Source: Candidatus Sulfotelmatobacter sp. | GTDB taxonomy: Bacteria; Acidobacteriota; Terriglobia; Terriglobales; Acidobacteriaceae | Assembly (NCBI GenBank): GCA_036500765.1 | Contig: DASYBM010000016.1 | Coordinates: 310,001 to 374,000 of the forward strand | Length of the DNA stretch: 64,000 nucleotides | Direction: 5' to 3' | Shown: piece after piece, positions 25,241 through 33,775 of the stretch | Position numbering within the stretch: the first letter of the stretch is position 1 | Layout: every line of letters starts with the position of its first letter | Position numbers and translations under genes: made by a program | Notes under the pieces: model-generated | Database searches by the model: none | Told to the model about the DNA's origin: nothing | What the model saw: only the letters and a program-made list of their open reading frames with translations

Positions 25241-27892
25241 ATGTTGAGTCCAGATCGTTTCCCCGGGAGTCACTTCCGTTCGCGACGAGGTTCCTGGCGA
25301 CCCGCCACCCGAGCCCTGGGCGCCTCGGTTGGAGTCTTGACCCTGGCTTTCGCGATCTTCACTTCGTTACACCACCCGCCCTACGCCTCGGCTTCCGATT
25401 CAGGTCCGCTGGCGGCAAACATTTATCGTTCTGCAACGGATCTGAACTGGCGTCAAAGTCCCTCGTCGGCACTCAATTCGGCGGGTCGTAACTCCTTAAC
25501 GCTCGATCCCTGTCCGCCCGGCGTAATCGCCGCCGAGCCCTGGTACTACGTCTACATCTCCGGCACCGGGGCGCCGGAGCCCGTTAAGGTTACGGGAGGA
25601 ACCTGCAAAGGAGATGGGCACTCCGGCACGCTGGAGTTCACCACGGCTCATTCCCATTCCGCCGGCTACGTTGTGGGCAGCGCCTCGGGCGGAATTCAGG
25701 AGGCTTCCATTGCGGCGCGATTTACTCCCACCAATCCCACGGGAAGCTCGCAGTCCGGCAGGGTCGTGATTCCCCCCGGCGAGTATGACGTTTTTGCGCC
25801 CATATCCATTCGGGCAGGAGGCCAGACGGTCGATTTCGCTGGCTCAATTCTCAATTGCTACACGCCGAATGACGCCTGCGTTTTTGTGGGCGAACACGGA
25901 TCCGCGAGTGCTTTCGGCGACATCACGCTGTTGAGCCCCCGCGGCAGGCCAATGATGATCGCAGGCACGAAGCCGTTCATCGAGGTCAACGCCGAGGCGA
26001 CGCGCATCTTCAACGTGACTACTCGCCTCGCCCCGCGCAATGGCAGCTTCGGTTCCTACGTTCAGGTGGACGACGACCAGGCGTTTCTGCTCGACGGACT
26101 GGATACCACCATCGGTGGACATGGCGTAACTTGCAATCCCACGTACTGTGGTGCGTACGTTGTGGCTCCGGGGCCTTTCAACCGCTGGTCCGCCGTCGGC
26201 TGGCTCAAGAATCTTAATCTTTCGTTGCAATGCGAGGGCAAGGGCGTGGAGTGGCTCTCCGGCAACGGCCTGAGGATTTCCGATAGTGTCATTCAAGGCT
26301 GGTCGGTTTTTGGCGTGCGGGTCAGCAACCAGCATGGAGGATACGGCGGCTTCATCTCGGAGAACGTTTATTACGAATCGTCCCCCACCTGTACGGAATA
26401 CAGCCCACTAGGAAACGTCGGCAACGCCGGGATCATCGCCGAGGGCGTGCAAGTCAAGCTCAGCGGACTTGCGAACAATGGCGCTTCCGGCACGTTTCCA
26501 AACTGGGGAGCGAAGACGGGTTCGCGGGACTGGCTCTACTGGGTAGTTCCGGTGCACGCCACATTTGGTGAAGGCTTTCCACTGCCCGCCGGCTATGCCC
26601 TTTCCAGCGGTTCTGGAAGCGTGACCGGAACATTTCCCCGGATCGCCGGAGCATCGAGTTACAAAATACTCAAAATCGATTGGGACTCGCGCAGCCTTCG
26701 TCCATTTCCCGAAGGCACGGGCAAGTATCTGGTGACCACGGTGCAGCAGAGTTCATGCGCCACCCTGACTTGTTCTTTCACCGACAATGGCGGAGAACTT
26801 TCTTCGTACACCAATGCGGCGGAAGATCTCTCGCGCAACCTGTACATGCCGCGCCTGGATTTTTGGCCGGGGGCAGTCATTATCAGCCCGAACGACGACA
26901 GGTCGACCGCCAACTATTCCAATGTCCCACCCCCGCTCCAGGCGGACATTCTCGGCGCAGGCGCTATCGTGAGCACGGTTCCTCCCGGGGCAATCACGGG
27001 ATCGGCGCATGTGTTGATATCGACGGCGGCCACTCCGCCGGCAGCTGCGAATCTGGAGGCGCTCCAAACCAACGCGACCGGTTACATTCCGGGAGCGACA
27101 ATTATGAAAGCCGCCAATGGGCTACAGACGCCGCAAACCGGCCACAAGGGACGACTCAACTTTGGCCACCGCGGGGCAATTTCCTCTTTCACTCCGCTGA
27201 TTACATTAGGGGACAGCAATTGGGGAAAAACCTGGACCACTGCCAATCATCGCCCAGACGCCGACCTTAACGACCTCGATCTCGGCTATGAAGGAAACAT
27301 CGACACGTTTTACAGCCGTGCCCAGAACGAAGTTCGCGAATACATTGGAAAATTTCCCGATGGCAAACCGCAGGAGAAGCTGACGGCCGCGGCCAAGACC
27401 TTCAATGTTCCGGTGACTATTAACGGAAATCTCACCGTGACAGGAAAATGTGTCGGTTGCGCCGCCGACTCGGGCAACACTGCGGCTTCCGGTGAAGAGG
27501 GCCGCCGGTGGGCGGTATCGTTGATTGGCCAAAAGGCAGCCATTTCGCCGACGAATTTGTGTCCCGCTACTGCCTGCAAATCTGGGCAATATCGGGTCAG
27601 CTATTACGTCGATTCCACAAGTGCGTGCTCGTCCGCCGGCAGCGCAGAAGCCGCGCTCACGATCGGATGGTCCGACGAAACCAGTCAGAAGGCCATCCGC
27701 GTGCCGCTTTCGGGAGCCGGCATCTCCGATGGCAATCGTCTGATGTTGGGAGGCGCGTCCAATTTTGGCGGCGGCAATATTTCTCTTTGGTCGGCAGGTA
27801 ATGCCGCGATTACTTATGCGACCGCTTACAAGCCATGCGCGACTGGCTCGGGCACCTACGCCGTGAGGATTACGGTTGAGAAAGTGCAATGA
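25241..27892 (+). CDS. Exported right-handed beta-helix-like (pectate-lyase-fold) protein
   Basis: An 883-residue protein. The N-terminus has basic residues (FRSRRGSWRP, a possible twin-arginine motif), a hydrophobic stretch GVLTLAFAIFTSL and a likely cleavage after ASA. From about residue 150, VVIPPGEYDVFAPISIRAGG and following G/N-rich strands resemble pectate-lyase-type beta-helix proteins with a tailspike-like entry. The C-terminal third has GNIDTFYSRAQNEVREYIG and NGNLTVTGKCVGC, a style seen in tail-fibre or adhesin-like proteins. No catalytic residues can be named. A strong AGGAGGG site sits five bases before ATG 25241. It may bind, trim or anchor the glycan made by the flanking operons. 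Confidence 0.7.
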   Translation: MLSPDRFPGSHFRSRRGSWRPATRALGASVGVLTLAFAIFTSLHHPPYASASDSGPLAANIYRSATDLNWRQSPSSALNSAGRNSLTLDPCPPGVIAAEPWYYVYISGTGAPEPVKVTGGTCKGDGHSGTLEFTTAHSHSAGYVVGSASGGIQEASIAARFTPTNPTGSSQSGRVVIPPGEYDVFAPISIRAGGQTVDFAGSILNCYTPNDACVFVGEHGSASAFGDITLLSPRGRPMMIAGTKPFIEVNAEATRIFNVTTRLAPRNGSFGSYVQVDDDQAFLLDGLDTTIGGHGVTCNPTYCGAYVVAPGPFNRWSAVGWLKNLNLSLQCEGKGVEWLSGNGLRISDSVIQGWSVFGVRVSNQHGGYGGFISENVYYESSPTCTEYSPLGNVGNAGIIAEGVQVKLSGLANNGASGTFPNWGAKTGSRDWLYWVVPVHATFGEGFPLPAGYALSSGSGSVTGTFPRIAGASSYKILKIDWDSRSLRPFPEGTGKYLVTTVQQSSCATLTCSFTDNGGELSSYTNAAEDLSRNLYMPRLDFWPGAVIISPNDDRSTANYSNVPPPLQADILGAGAIVSTVPPGAITGSAHVLISTAATPPAAANLEALQTNATGYIPGATIMKAANGLQTPQTGHKGRLNFGHRGAISSFTPLITLGDSNWGKTWTTANHRPDADLNDLDLGYEGNIDTFYSRAQNEVREYIGKFPDGKPQEKLTAAAKTFNVPVTINGNLTVTGKCVGCAADSGNTAASGEEGRRWAVSLIGQKAAISPTNLCPATACKSGQYRVSYYVDSTSACSSAGSAEAALTIGWSDETSQKAIRVPLSGAGISDGNRLMLGGASNFGGGNISLWSAGNAAITYATAYKPCATGSGTYAVRITVEKVQ

Positions 27893-27948
27893 TGCGGCAC
27901 GGCGCCTCGCGTACGCTAGACTGCTCCAGTACAGGGTGATAGCTCAAT

Positions 27949-29862
27949 ATGTGTGGAATCTTCGGCATCATAGCGCATGGCGCGCGCATCCCCGACGGCG
28001 TGCTGGAACGCGGCACGCAGTCCCTGGCGCACCGCGGGCCCGATGATTCCGGCACGATTCTTCTCCGCGATGCCATCCCCGATCCGATAGAAATCGGCCT
28101 GGGCAACCGGCGTCTTTCTATTCTCGATCTCTCCCCGCTCGGCCATCAGCCCATGCACGATGCGGAAACCGGCAACTGGATCGTCTACAACGGCGAGATC
28201 TATAACTTCCGCGAGGTTCGCGCCGAACTCCAGCAAGCCGGCACAAACTTCGTCAGCCACTCTGACACTGAAGTCCTGCTGAAGGCGTACGCCCGTTGGG
28301 GCGATGCGTGCCTGGCGAAATTTCGTGGCATGTTCGCTTTTGCTTTGTGGGACGCGCACCGGCATCGCTTATTCATCGCCCGCGATCCCATGGGCATCAA
28401 GCCCCTGTACTACGCCCATGCCGGTTCGTATTTGATTTTCGCCTCGGAAGTTCGCACTCTGCTGGGAACCGGCCTTATTCAACTTCGCATCGATCCCGCC
28501 GGTCTCATCAACTACCTGACTTTCGGTTCGGCCTACGATCCGCTGACAATCGTGGAGGGAGTTCGTTCGCTTCCTCCAGGCCACACTCTGAGCTGGAAGG
28601 GCGGAACTCTTCAGCAGTCCTCCTATTGGGATCTGGTGGACGATCCGGCGACTGGCGGGCATTCGAGCGAACCGTTCGCAGTTAGAAACGAACCGCCCGC
28701 CGCGCCCTTACAGCCCCTCCTGGAAGAAGCCGTGCGCTTGCAGTTAGTCAGCGACGTGCCCGTGGGAGTGTTTCTCTCCGGAGGCATTGATTCCAGTGCC
28801 CTGGTCAGCATTCTCAGCCGCAGTGGTATAACCGCCAGTACATTCTCGATCGTTTTCCGGGAAGCCGATTTTTCCGAGGCCGAATACTCGCGCGCCGTTG
28901 CCGCCAGGTTTCACACCGATCATCACGAGATCAACGTTTCGCAGAGCGATGTCCTGGCCGCGATTCCAGATGCCTTGGGCGCGATGGACTTGCCCACCAT
29001 GGACGGCATCAACACTTATTTTGTTTCGCGAGAAACCCGGCGCGCCGGGGTGAAAGTCGCGCTCTCAGGACTCGGAGGCGACGAGGTCTTTGCCGGGTAC
29101 TCTTCGTTCCGAACGTTACCGAGTGTCGAGCGGTACGCCTGGCTCTGGAAACGTGTGCCCCGCCCCGTTCGTGGTTCGCTGGCGTCGATGTTTGCCGCAC
29201 TCGCTCCCGAGAGCGACCAGAATCGCAAACTGGCCTCGCTCGCCCGCGCGAATGGCCGGATTCTGCACCCTTACTTCCTCACTCGAATGCTGTTTACGCC
29301 GGGGCAGCGTGACCTTCTTTTTCCTCGCACCGATCAAGCCACCGCTCGAACTGCCACCGCTTCGCAGTGCGATCGGCTGCAACGATCTCGTTTGCTCGAC
29401 CCTGTGAATCGTGTTTCCTATCTCGAGTCGCGCTGTTATATGCTCAATACGCTGCTGCGCGATGCCGATTTTATGAGCATGTCCCAGGGCCTGGAGGTTC
29501 GCGTTCCCCTGATCGATCATCGGTTGGCCAAGGCGGTGCTGGCGCTTCCCGGGCGGTCGAAACTGAATGGCACGCCCAAGAAACTCCTGGTCGGGGCTCT
29601 GGCGGGCTCGCTGCCCGAGGAAATTGTGCACCGTCCCAAACGCGGTTTTACGTTGCCCTTCGAGCACTGGATGCGGCAAGAGCTTCTCTCCGAGATCGAG
29701 CTTGTACTCAAGAAAGAGCGGACCGGTGCCGGCCCGCTAGGCGGATTACTGGACGGCGCGCAGGTAGAACGAGTGTGGGAAAGTTTTCTGAGTGGCGCGA
29801 CTTCGTGGTCGCGTCCATGGTCTTTGTACGTGCTGCAACGCTGGTGCGAACTTCATTTGTAA
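27949..29862 (+). CDS. asnB: Asparagine synthase (glutamine-hydrolysing)
   Basis: A 637-residue two-domain enzyme. The N-terminal class II glutaminase starts MCGIFGII with catalytic Cys2 and has SLAHRGPDDSGT and WIVYNGEIYNF. The C-terminal synthetase domain has the PP-loop VFLSGGIDSSAL (about residues 273-284) and LSGLGGDEVFAGYSSF. The length fits AsnB homologues of exopolysaccharide loci, which often amidate a sugar acid or another carboxylate rather than aspartate. It lies 56 nt after the beta-helix gene and heads the second forward operon. Confidence 0.92.
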   Translation: MCGIFGIIAHGARIPDGVLERGTQSLAHRGPDDSGTILLRDAIPDPIEIGLGNRRLSILDLSPLGHQPMHDAETGNWIVYNGEIYNFREVRAELQQAGTNFVSHSDTEVLLKAYARWGDACLAKFRGMFAFALWDAHRHRLFIARDPMGIKPLYYAHAGSYLIFASEVRTLLGTGLIQLRIDPAGLINYLTFGSAYDPLTIVEGVRSLPPGHTLSWKGGTLQQSSYWDLVDDPATGGHSSEPFAVRNEPPAAPLQPLLEEAVRLQLVSDVPVGVFLSGGIDSSALVSILSRSGITASTFSIVFREADFSEAEYSRAVAARFHTDHHEINVSQSDVLAAIPDALGAMDLPTMDGINTYFVSRETRRAGVKVALSGLGGDEVFAGYSSFRTLPSVERYAWLWKRVPRPVRGSLASMFAALAPESDQNRKLASLARANGRILHPYFLTRMLFTPGQRDLLFPRTDQATARTATASQCDRLQRSRLLDPVNRVSYLESRCYMLNTLLRDADFMSMSQGLEVRVPLIDHRLAKAVLALPGRSKLNGTPKKLLVGALAGSLPEEIVHRPKRGFTLPFEHWMRQELLSEIELVLKKERTGAGPLGGLLDGAQVERVWESFLSGATSWSRPWSLYVLQRWCELHL

Positions 29863-29874
29863 GGCATTTCAGAA

Positions 29875-30825
29875 ATGCAAAAAGTCGAAGAAATCGCCAA
29901 GTTGGACGCGCTGACCGCGAACGGAAGATTACCGGTCAGCGTGATCGTCGCCGCCCGGAACGAAGAAAAAAATTTGCCTCGTTGTCTGGAAGCGTTGGGC
30001 GAGATGGGCGAGATTTATGTCATCGACTCGCAGAGCACCGACGCGACTCCTGAAATCGCTCGTTCTTTCGGAGCCAATCTGGTCCAATTCCACTACCAGG
30101 GTGGCTGGCCCAAGAAGCGTCAGTGGGCCATGGAAAATCTGCCTCTCGCGTTTGATTGGATTTTGCTGCTCGATGCCGACGAAGAACTGACTCCCGCACT
30201 CGAGCAGGAAATCCGCCAAGCCATCGCCGACCCGAACGTCAACGGCTACTACATTTCCCTGCGCATGTACTTTCTCAGCCGGCTGCTTCGCTACGGTGGC
30301 GCAGGTTTCTGGAAGCTCTCACTGTTTCGCCGCGGCAAAGGCGGCTACGAATGCCGCCTGAAAGATCAGGATTTATCCATGGCCGACATGGAAATTCACG
30401 AGCACGTTGTGGTCGAAGGCGCCACGGCTCGGCTAAAGAATCCGCTGGCTCACCGCAACGTCGATTCGCTCTCCCGCTACATTCGCAAGCACGACGAATA
30501 TTCCAATTGGGAAGCAAAAGTCTGGATGGAAGGTGAAGCCAACGGGCAACTCGAGCCCTCATTTTTCGGCACGCAGGCGCAGCGTCGCCGCTGGCTCAAA
30601 ACCAGGTTCCTTCGCCTTCCCGGCGCTCCGCTGTGGTTCTTTTTATTCAAGTATCTTTTCAGCCTGGGATTCCTCGATGGCGTTCCCGGCCTGATTTATT
30701 GCGGCTTGCAGGGCGTGCAAGCGTTTCATATCAAATCGAAGATCTATGAACTGCAACGAGCGGAACGAATAGGGCAGCCAGGAAAGGACGAGGCGGTTCG
30801 AACCTCGATGCGGCAGTCGCGATGA
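29875..30825 (+). CDS. GT2 glycosyltransferase (WaaE/KdtX-like)
   Basis: A 316-residue GT2 enzyme. VSVIVAARNEEKNLPRCLEA opens the fold, EIYVIDSQSTDATPEIA and WILLLDADEELT (DxD) supply the donor and metal site, and RGKGGYECRLKDQDL with HEHVVVEG matches the LPS core beta-1,4-glucosyltransferase WaaE type. A C-terminal hydrophobic segment around WFFLFKYLFSLGFLDG may attach it to the membrane. It starts 12 nt after asnB and its stop overlaps the DUF362 gene as ATGA. Confidence 0.88.
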   Translation: MQKVEEIAKLDALTANGRLPVSVIVAARNEEKNLPRCLEALGEMGEIYVIDSQSTDATPEIARSFGANLVQFHYQGGWPKKRQWAMENLPLAFDWILLLDADEELTPALEQEIRQAIADPNVNGYYISLRMYFLSRLLRYGGAGFWKLSLFRRGKGGYECRLKDQDLSMADMEIHEHVVVEGATARLKNPLAHRNVDSLSRYIRKHDEYSNWEAKVWMEGEANGQLEPSFFGTQAQRRRWLKTRFLRLPGAPLWFFLFKYLFSLGFLDGVPGLIYCGLQGVQAFHIKSKIYELQRAERIGQPGKDEAVRTSMRQSR

Positions 30826-32348
30826 GACGGTTTCCGGAAAATTCAGTGGTTGCCTGGCGCGGCAGCAGCTCCGACTACTCGTCGACACCGCCCTTCGCGC
30901 CCTCTGAGTATTGTCCGGAATATACCTGTGGCGATGCCGGAGCAGAATCGAACCCCGCCTACGAAGGCGTGCGTGGCTGCTTCCAAACAGCGGGCCTCGA
31001 CGCCGCCCACTTCAATACGCCGGAGTGGAACCCGTTGGGAGAATTGATTCATCCCGGCGAAACCGTTCTGCTGAAGCCGAACCTGGTGCACCAGCGGCAC
31101 CCGCGTGATCCCCAGGGCTGGCGCTATGTAATTACGCACGGCAGCGTGATCCGCGCGGTCGCCGACTACGTTTGGAAAGCAATCGGCCCAAAAGGCAAGA
31201 TCATCCTTGCCGATGCGCCGCAAACGGACGCTTCGTTTTCCGAGATATCACGGCTTCTCGGCCTCGATGCCATTCGAGATTTGTATCGGGCACGCGGACT
31301 CGCCTTCGAACTCATCGATCTGCGGCGGGAAGAGTGGACCACGCGCGGAGATGTAGTAGTGGAGCGTCGCAAGCTCTCTCCCAATCCTTATGGATCGATC
31401 GCCTTCGATCTCGGGCAAGCCAGCGAATTCGCCGGCCATCCCGGCGCCGGACACTACTACGGCGCGGACTACGATGCCGGCGTGGTCAATCGTCACCACA
31501 GCGGCGGGCGCCACGAATATCTCATCGCCGGTTGCGCCATCCAGTGCGATGTAGTGTTCAGCCTGCCGAAGTTGAAGACTCATAAAAAAGCGGGCGTTAC
31601 GGCGAGTCTCAAAAACCTGGTAGGAGTTAACGCCGACAAAAACTGGCTGCCCCATCATACCGAAGGCGCTCGAGCGCATGGCGGAGATGAGGCCCCCACT
31701 CCCGGCTTGAAGCACCGCACCGAGCGCAAAGTTGCCGCCGCCATTCGCGAGATTTCGCATCGCATTCCCGTGGTCGGCCCTTGGGTTCACCAACTGGCTC
31801 GCGGCGTGGGCAAGCCAATGTTCGGCGATACCGAGACGACCGTTCGCAGCGGCAATTGGTTCGGCAATGACACCGTGTGGCGCATGTGCCTCGACTTGAA
31901 CAAACTGGTGTTCTATGGCAACGCCGACGGTTCGCTCCGGGATCCCCAACGGCACAGCCGTAAGCGCCATCTCGTCTTGGTCGATGGAATTCTGGCCGGT
32001 CAAGGAAGCGGGCCGCTGAACCCCGACCCCGTGCCCGCGGGAGTTCTGCTGTTTGGCGTGCATCCCCCCAGTGTGGACGCCGCTTGCGCCTATCTCATGG
32101 GTTTTGATCCCGACCAGATTCCGATTGTGTCGCGGGCGTTTCAGTGCCGGAGTTTCCCGCTCGCCAATCACCACTGGCGCGAGATCGTCATTCAAAGCAA
32201 CGACTCTGCGTGGAATCGGTCACTCGTCGATGTTTCCCCCGACGATACTCTTCGCTTTATCCCTCACTTCGGTTGGAAGGGACACATCGAACTTTCCCCG
32301 CACGAGATTTCCACCGATCAACCCGTCGAGGCGGCTCACCAGCCATGA
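30822..32348 (+). CDS. DUF362-domain protein
   Basis: A 508-residue protein. The N-terminal portion is variable, then comes the DUF362 core: VLLKPNLVHQRHPRDPQGWR, ILADAPQTDASFSEI, CDVVFSLPKLKTHKKAGVTA and SLKNLVGVNADKNWLPHH. Family knowledge: DUF362 proteins occur with Fe-S clusters or, as here without cysteine clusters, in capsule and exopolysaccharide operons next to CapK and asparagine synthase genes; the reaction is unknown. ATGA overlaps on both sides indicate tight coupling with GT2 and the CapK-like ligase. Confidence 0.82.
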   Translation: MRRFPENSVVAWRGSSSDYSSTPPFAPSEYCPEYTCGDAGAESNPAYEGVRGCFQTAGLDAAHFNTPEWNPLGELIHPGETVLLKPNLVHQRHPRDPQGWRYVITHGSVIRAVADYVWKAIGPKGKIILADAPQTDASFSEISRLLGLDAIRDLYRARGLAFELIDLRREEWTTRGDVVVERRKLSPNPYGSIAFDLGQASEFAGHPGAGHYYGADYDAGVVNRHHSGGRHEYLIAGCAIQCDVVFSLPKLKTHKKAGVTASLKNLVGVNADKNWLPHHTEGARAHGGDEAPTPGLKHRTERKVAAAIREISHRIPVVGPWVHQLARGVGKPMFGDTETTVRSGNWFGNDTVWRMCLDLNKLVFYGNADGSLRDPQRHSRKRHLVLVDGILAGQGSGPLNPDPVPAGVLLFGVHPPSVDAACAYLMGFDPDQIPIVSRAFQCRSFPLANHHWREIVIQSNDSAWNRSLVDVSPDDTLRFIPHFGWKGHIELSPHEISTDQPVEAAHQP

Positions 32349-33775
32349 GCGAATCCGTTCTCGTCGAGCAAATTTATCCTCGCTTGCCGGTTTTCCTCCA
32401 GAATGCGGCCTGCTGGTACTACGGCAAGAAAGAAGCGCGCGCCCGTTTCGGAAGCATCTTTGACCAGCGGTTGCGGGAATTAATGGATTCCGAACAATGG
32501 AGCGCGTCGGAGATCGAAGCGTTCCAGAACGAAAGGCTTCGCCGTCTCGTCCGCCATGCCTATGAAACCGTCCCGTACTATCGCGAACGCTGGAAGAGTC
32601 TGAAGTTATCGCCGGACGACATCCGTTGCCGCGAGGATCTTTCTAAGCTGCCGGTGCTGACCAAAGAGGACGTGCGGCAGAACTTCGCTCGCCTCGTTTC
32701 GCAGGATGCGTCCAGTCGCGATCTTATATTTCGCCACACCAGTGGAACCACGGGAAAAGCTCTGCATTTTTATGTCACGAAAGCGGCCATTGCGTTTCAA
32801 TGGGCGGTATGGTGGCGTCACCGGCTGCGCTTCGGCGTTGAGCCCGGCGCATGGCACGCGAACTTCACCGGCAAACGAGTGGTTCCGCTCCACCAGCAAT
32901 CGCCGCCTTATTGGCGCTGGAATCGGCCCCTGTCTCAGGCTTTGCTTACCATGCATCACCTCACGCCCGCCAAAATCGGCAGTGTGATGGGGTTTCTCAA
33001 CTCCCGCAGTTTCGAGTTCTATTCCGGGTATCCGTCGATCATCCATATGCTGGCGCTGCATGCCATGGAAGCCGGGTTGACTCTGCATGCCCCTCCCCGC
33101 GCAGTTTTCACTGGCGCAGAGAACTTGCTCGACTTTCAACGCCGCGACATCCAGAAATTCACCGGAACCGGCGCCGTTCTGAGCGACCAGTACGGTTGCT
33201 CCGAAGGTTGTGGCAACGCGTCGCAGTGTCCAGAATTGGTTTACCATGAAGACTTCGAGTTTGGGATTATCGAAGGCACAGAACTTCATCCCGGCAGTAC
33301 GGCCAAGTCGATTCTCTGCACCGGTTTTGCCAGCGACGTTTTCCCCTTGATTCGTTACGAAGTAGGCGATATTGGCGTGTGGCAGCAGGGCGGTTGCGCC
33401 TGCCCTTGCGGGCGCACTTCCAGGGTCATGCTGCGCATTGAAGGACGCCAGGACGATTATGTCATCACCCCGGAGGGCGCCCGCATCATGCGCTTCGACT
33501 ATGTGTTCAAGGATGCGCTCAAGGTAAAAGAGGCGCAGGTCGTCCAGGAGAAGGTGGGCGAAATTACAGTTCGAGTGGTGCGCCGCGACCGCTACGGCGC
33601 CGGCGACGAAGCGGATATTCGACGCGAAATCCGACGCTGGATCAGCGCGCAACTTGTCGTTCGATTTGAATACCTCGATGAAATCGAAAGGGAACCCAAC
33701 GGAAAATTCCGCGCGGTTCTGTCCCGGATGAAATCCCAACCGAACGTTCCCGTGACTGAACAGGTGAAGCTCTGA
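32345..33775 (+). CDS. CapK/PaaK-like AMP-forming ligase
   Basis: A 476-residue protein of the phenylacetate-CoA ligase (adenylate-forming) superfamily. It has LRRLVRHAYETVPYYRERWK, the phosphate-binding loop FRHTSGTTGKALHFY, LSDQYGCSEGCGNASQC, and a cysteine cluster GGCACPCGRTSRV typical of the CapK subgroup. Family knowledge: activates a carboxylate as an acyl adenylate; the capsule version probably prepares an acyl or aminoacyl decoration. ATG 32345 overlaps the upstream TGA; a longer in-frame extension to 32144 would lie inside the DUF362 gene. The stop overlaps the likely CTG start of the next gene. Confidence 0.87.
   Translation: MSESVLVEQIYPRLPVFLQNAACWYYGKKEARARFGSIFDQRLRELMDSEQWSASEIEAFQNERLRRLVRHAYETVPYYRERWKSLKLSPDDIRCREDLSKLPVLTKEDVRQNFARLVSQDASSRDLIFRHTSGTTGKALHFYVTKAAIAFQWAVWWRHRLRFGVEPGAWHANFTGKRVVPLHQQSPPYWRWNRPLSQALLTMHHLTPAKIGSVMGFLNSRSFEFYSGYPSIIHMLALHAMEAGLTLHAPPRAVFTGAENLLDFQRRDIQKFTGTGAVLSDQYGCSEGCGNASQCPELVYHEDFEFGIIEGTELHPGSTAKSILCTGFASDVFPLIRYEVGDIGVWQQGGCACPCGRTSRVMLRIEGRQDDYVITPEGARIMRFDYVFKDALKVKEAQVVQEKVGEITVRVVRRDRYGAGDEADIRREIRRWISAQLVVRFEYLDEIEREPNGKFRAVLSRMKSQPNVPVTEQVKL

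Noticed and set aside
24769..25491. Forward open frame of 240 codons across the divergent region
   Set aside because: Antisense to wbpD and out of frame with the exported protein; no domain or ribosome binding site.
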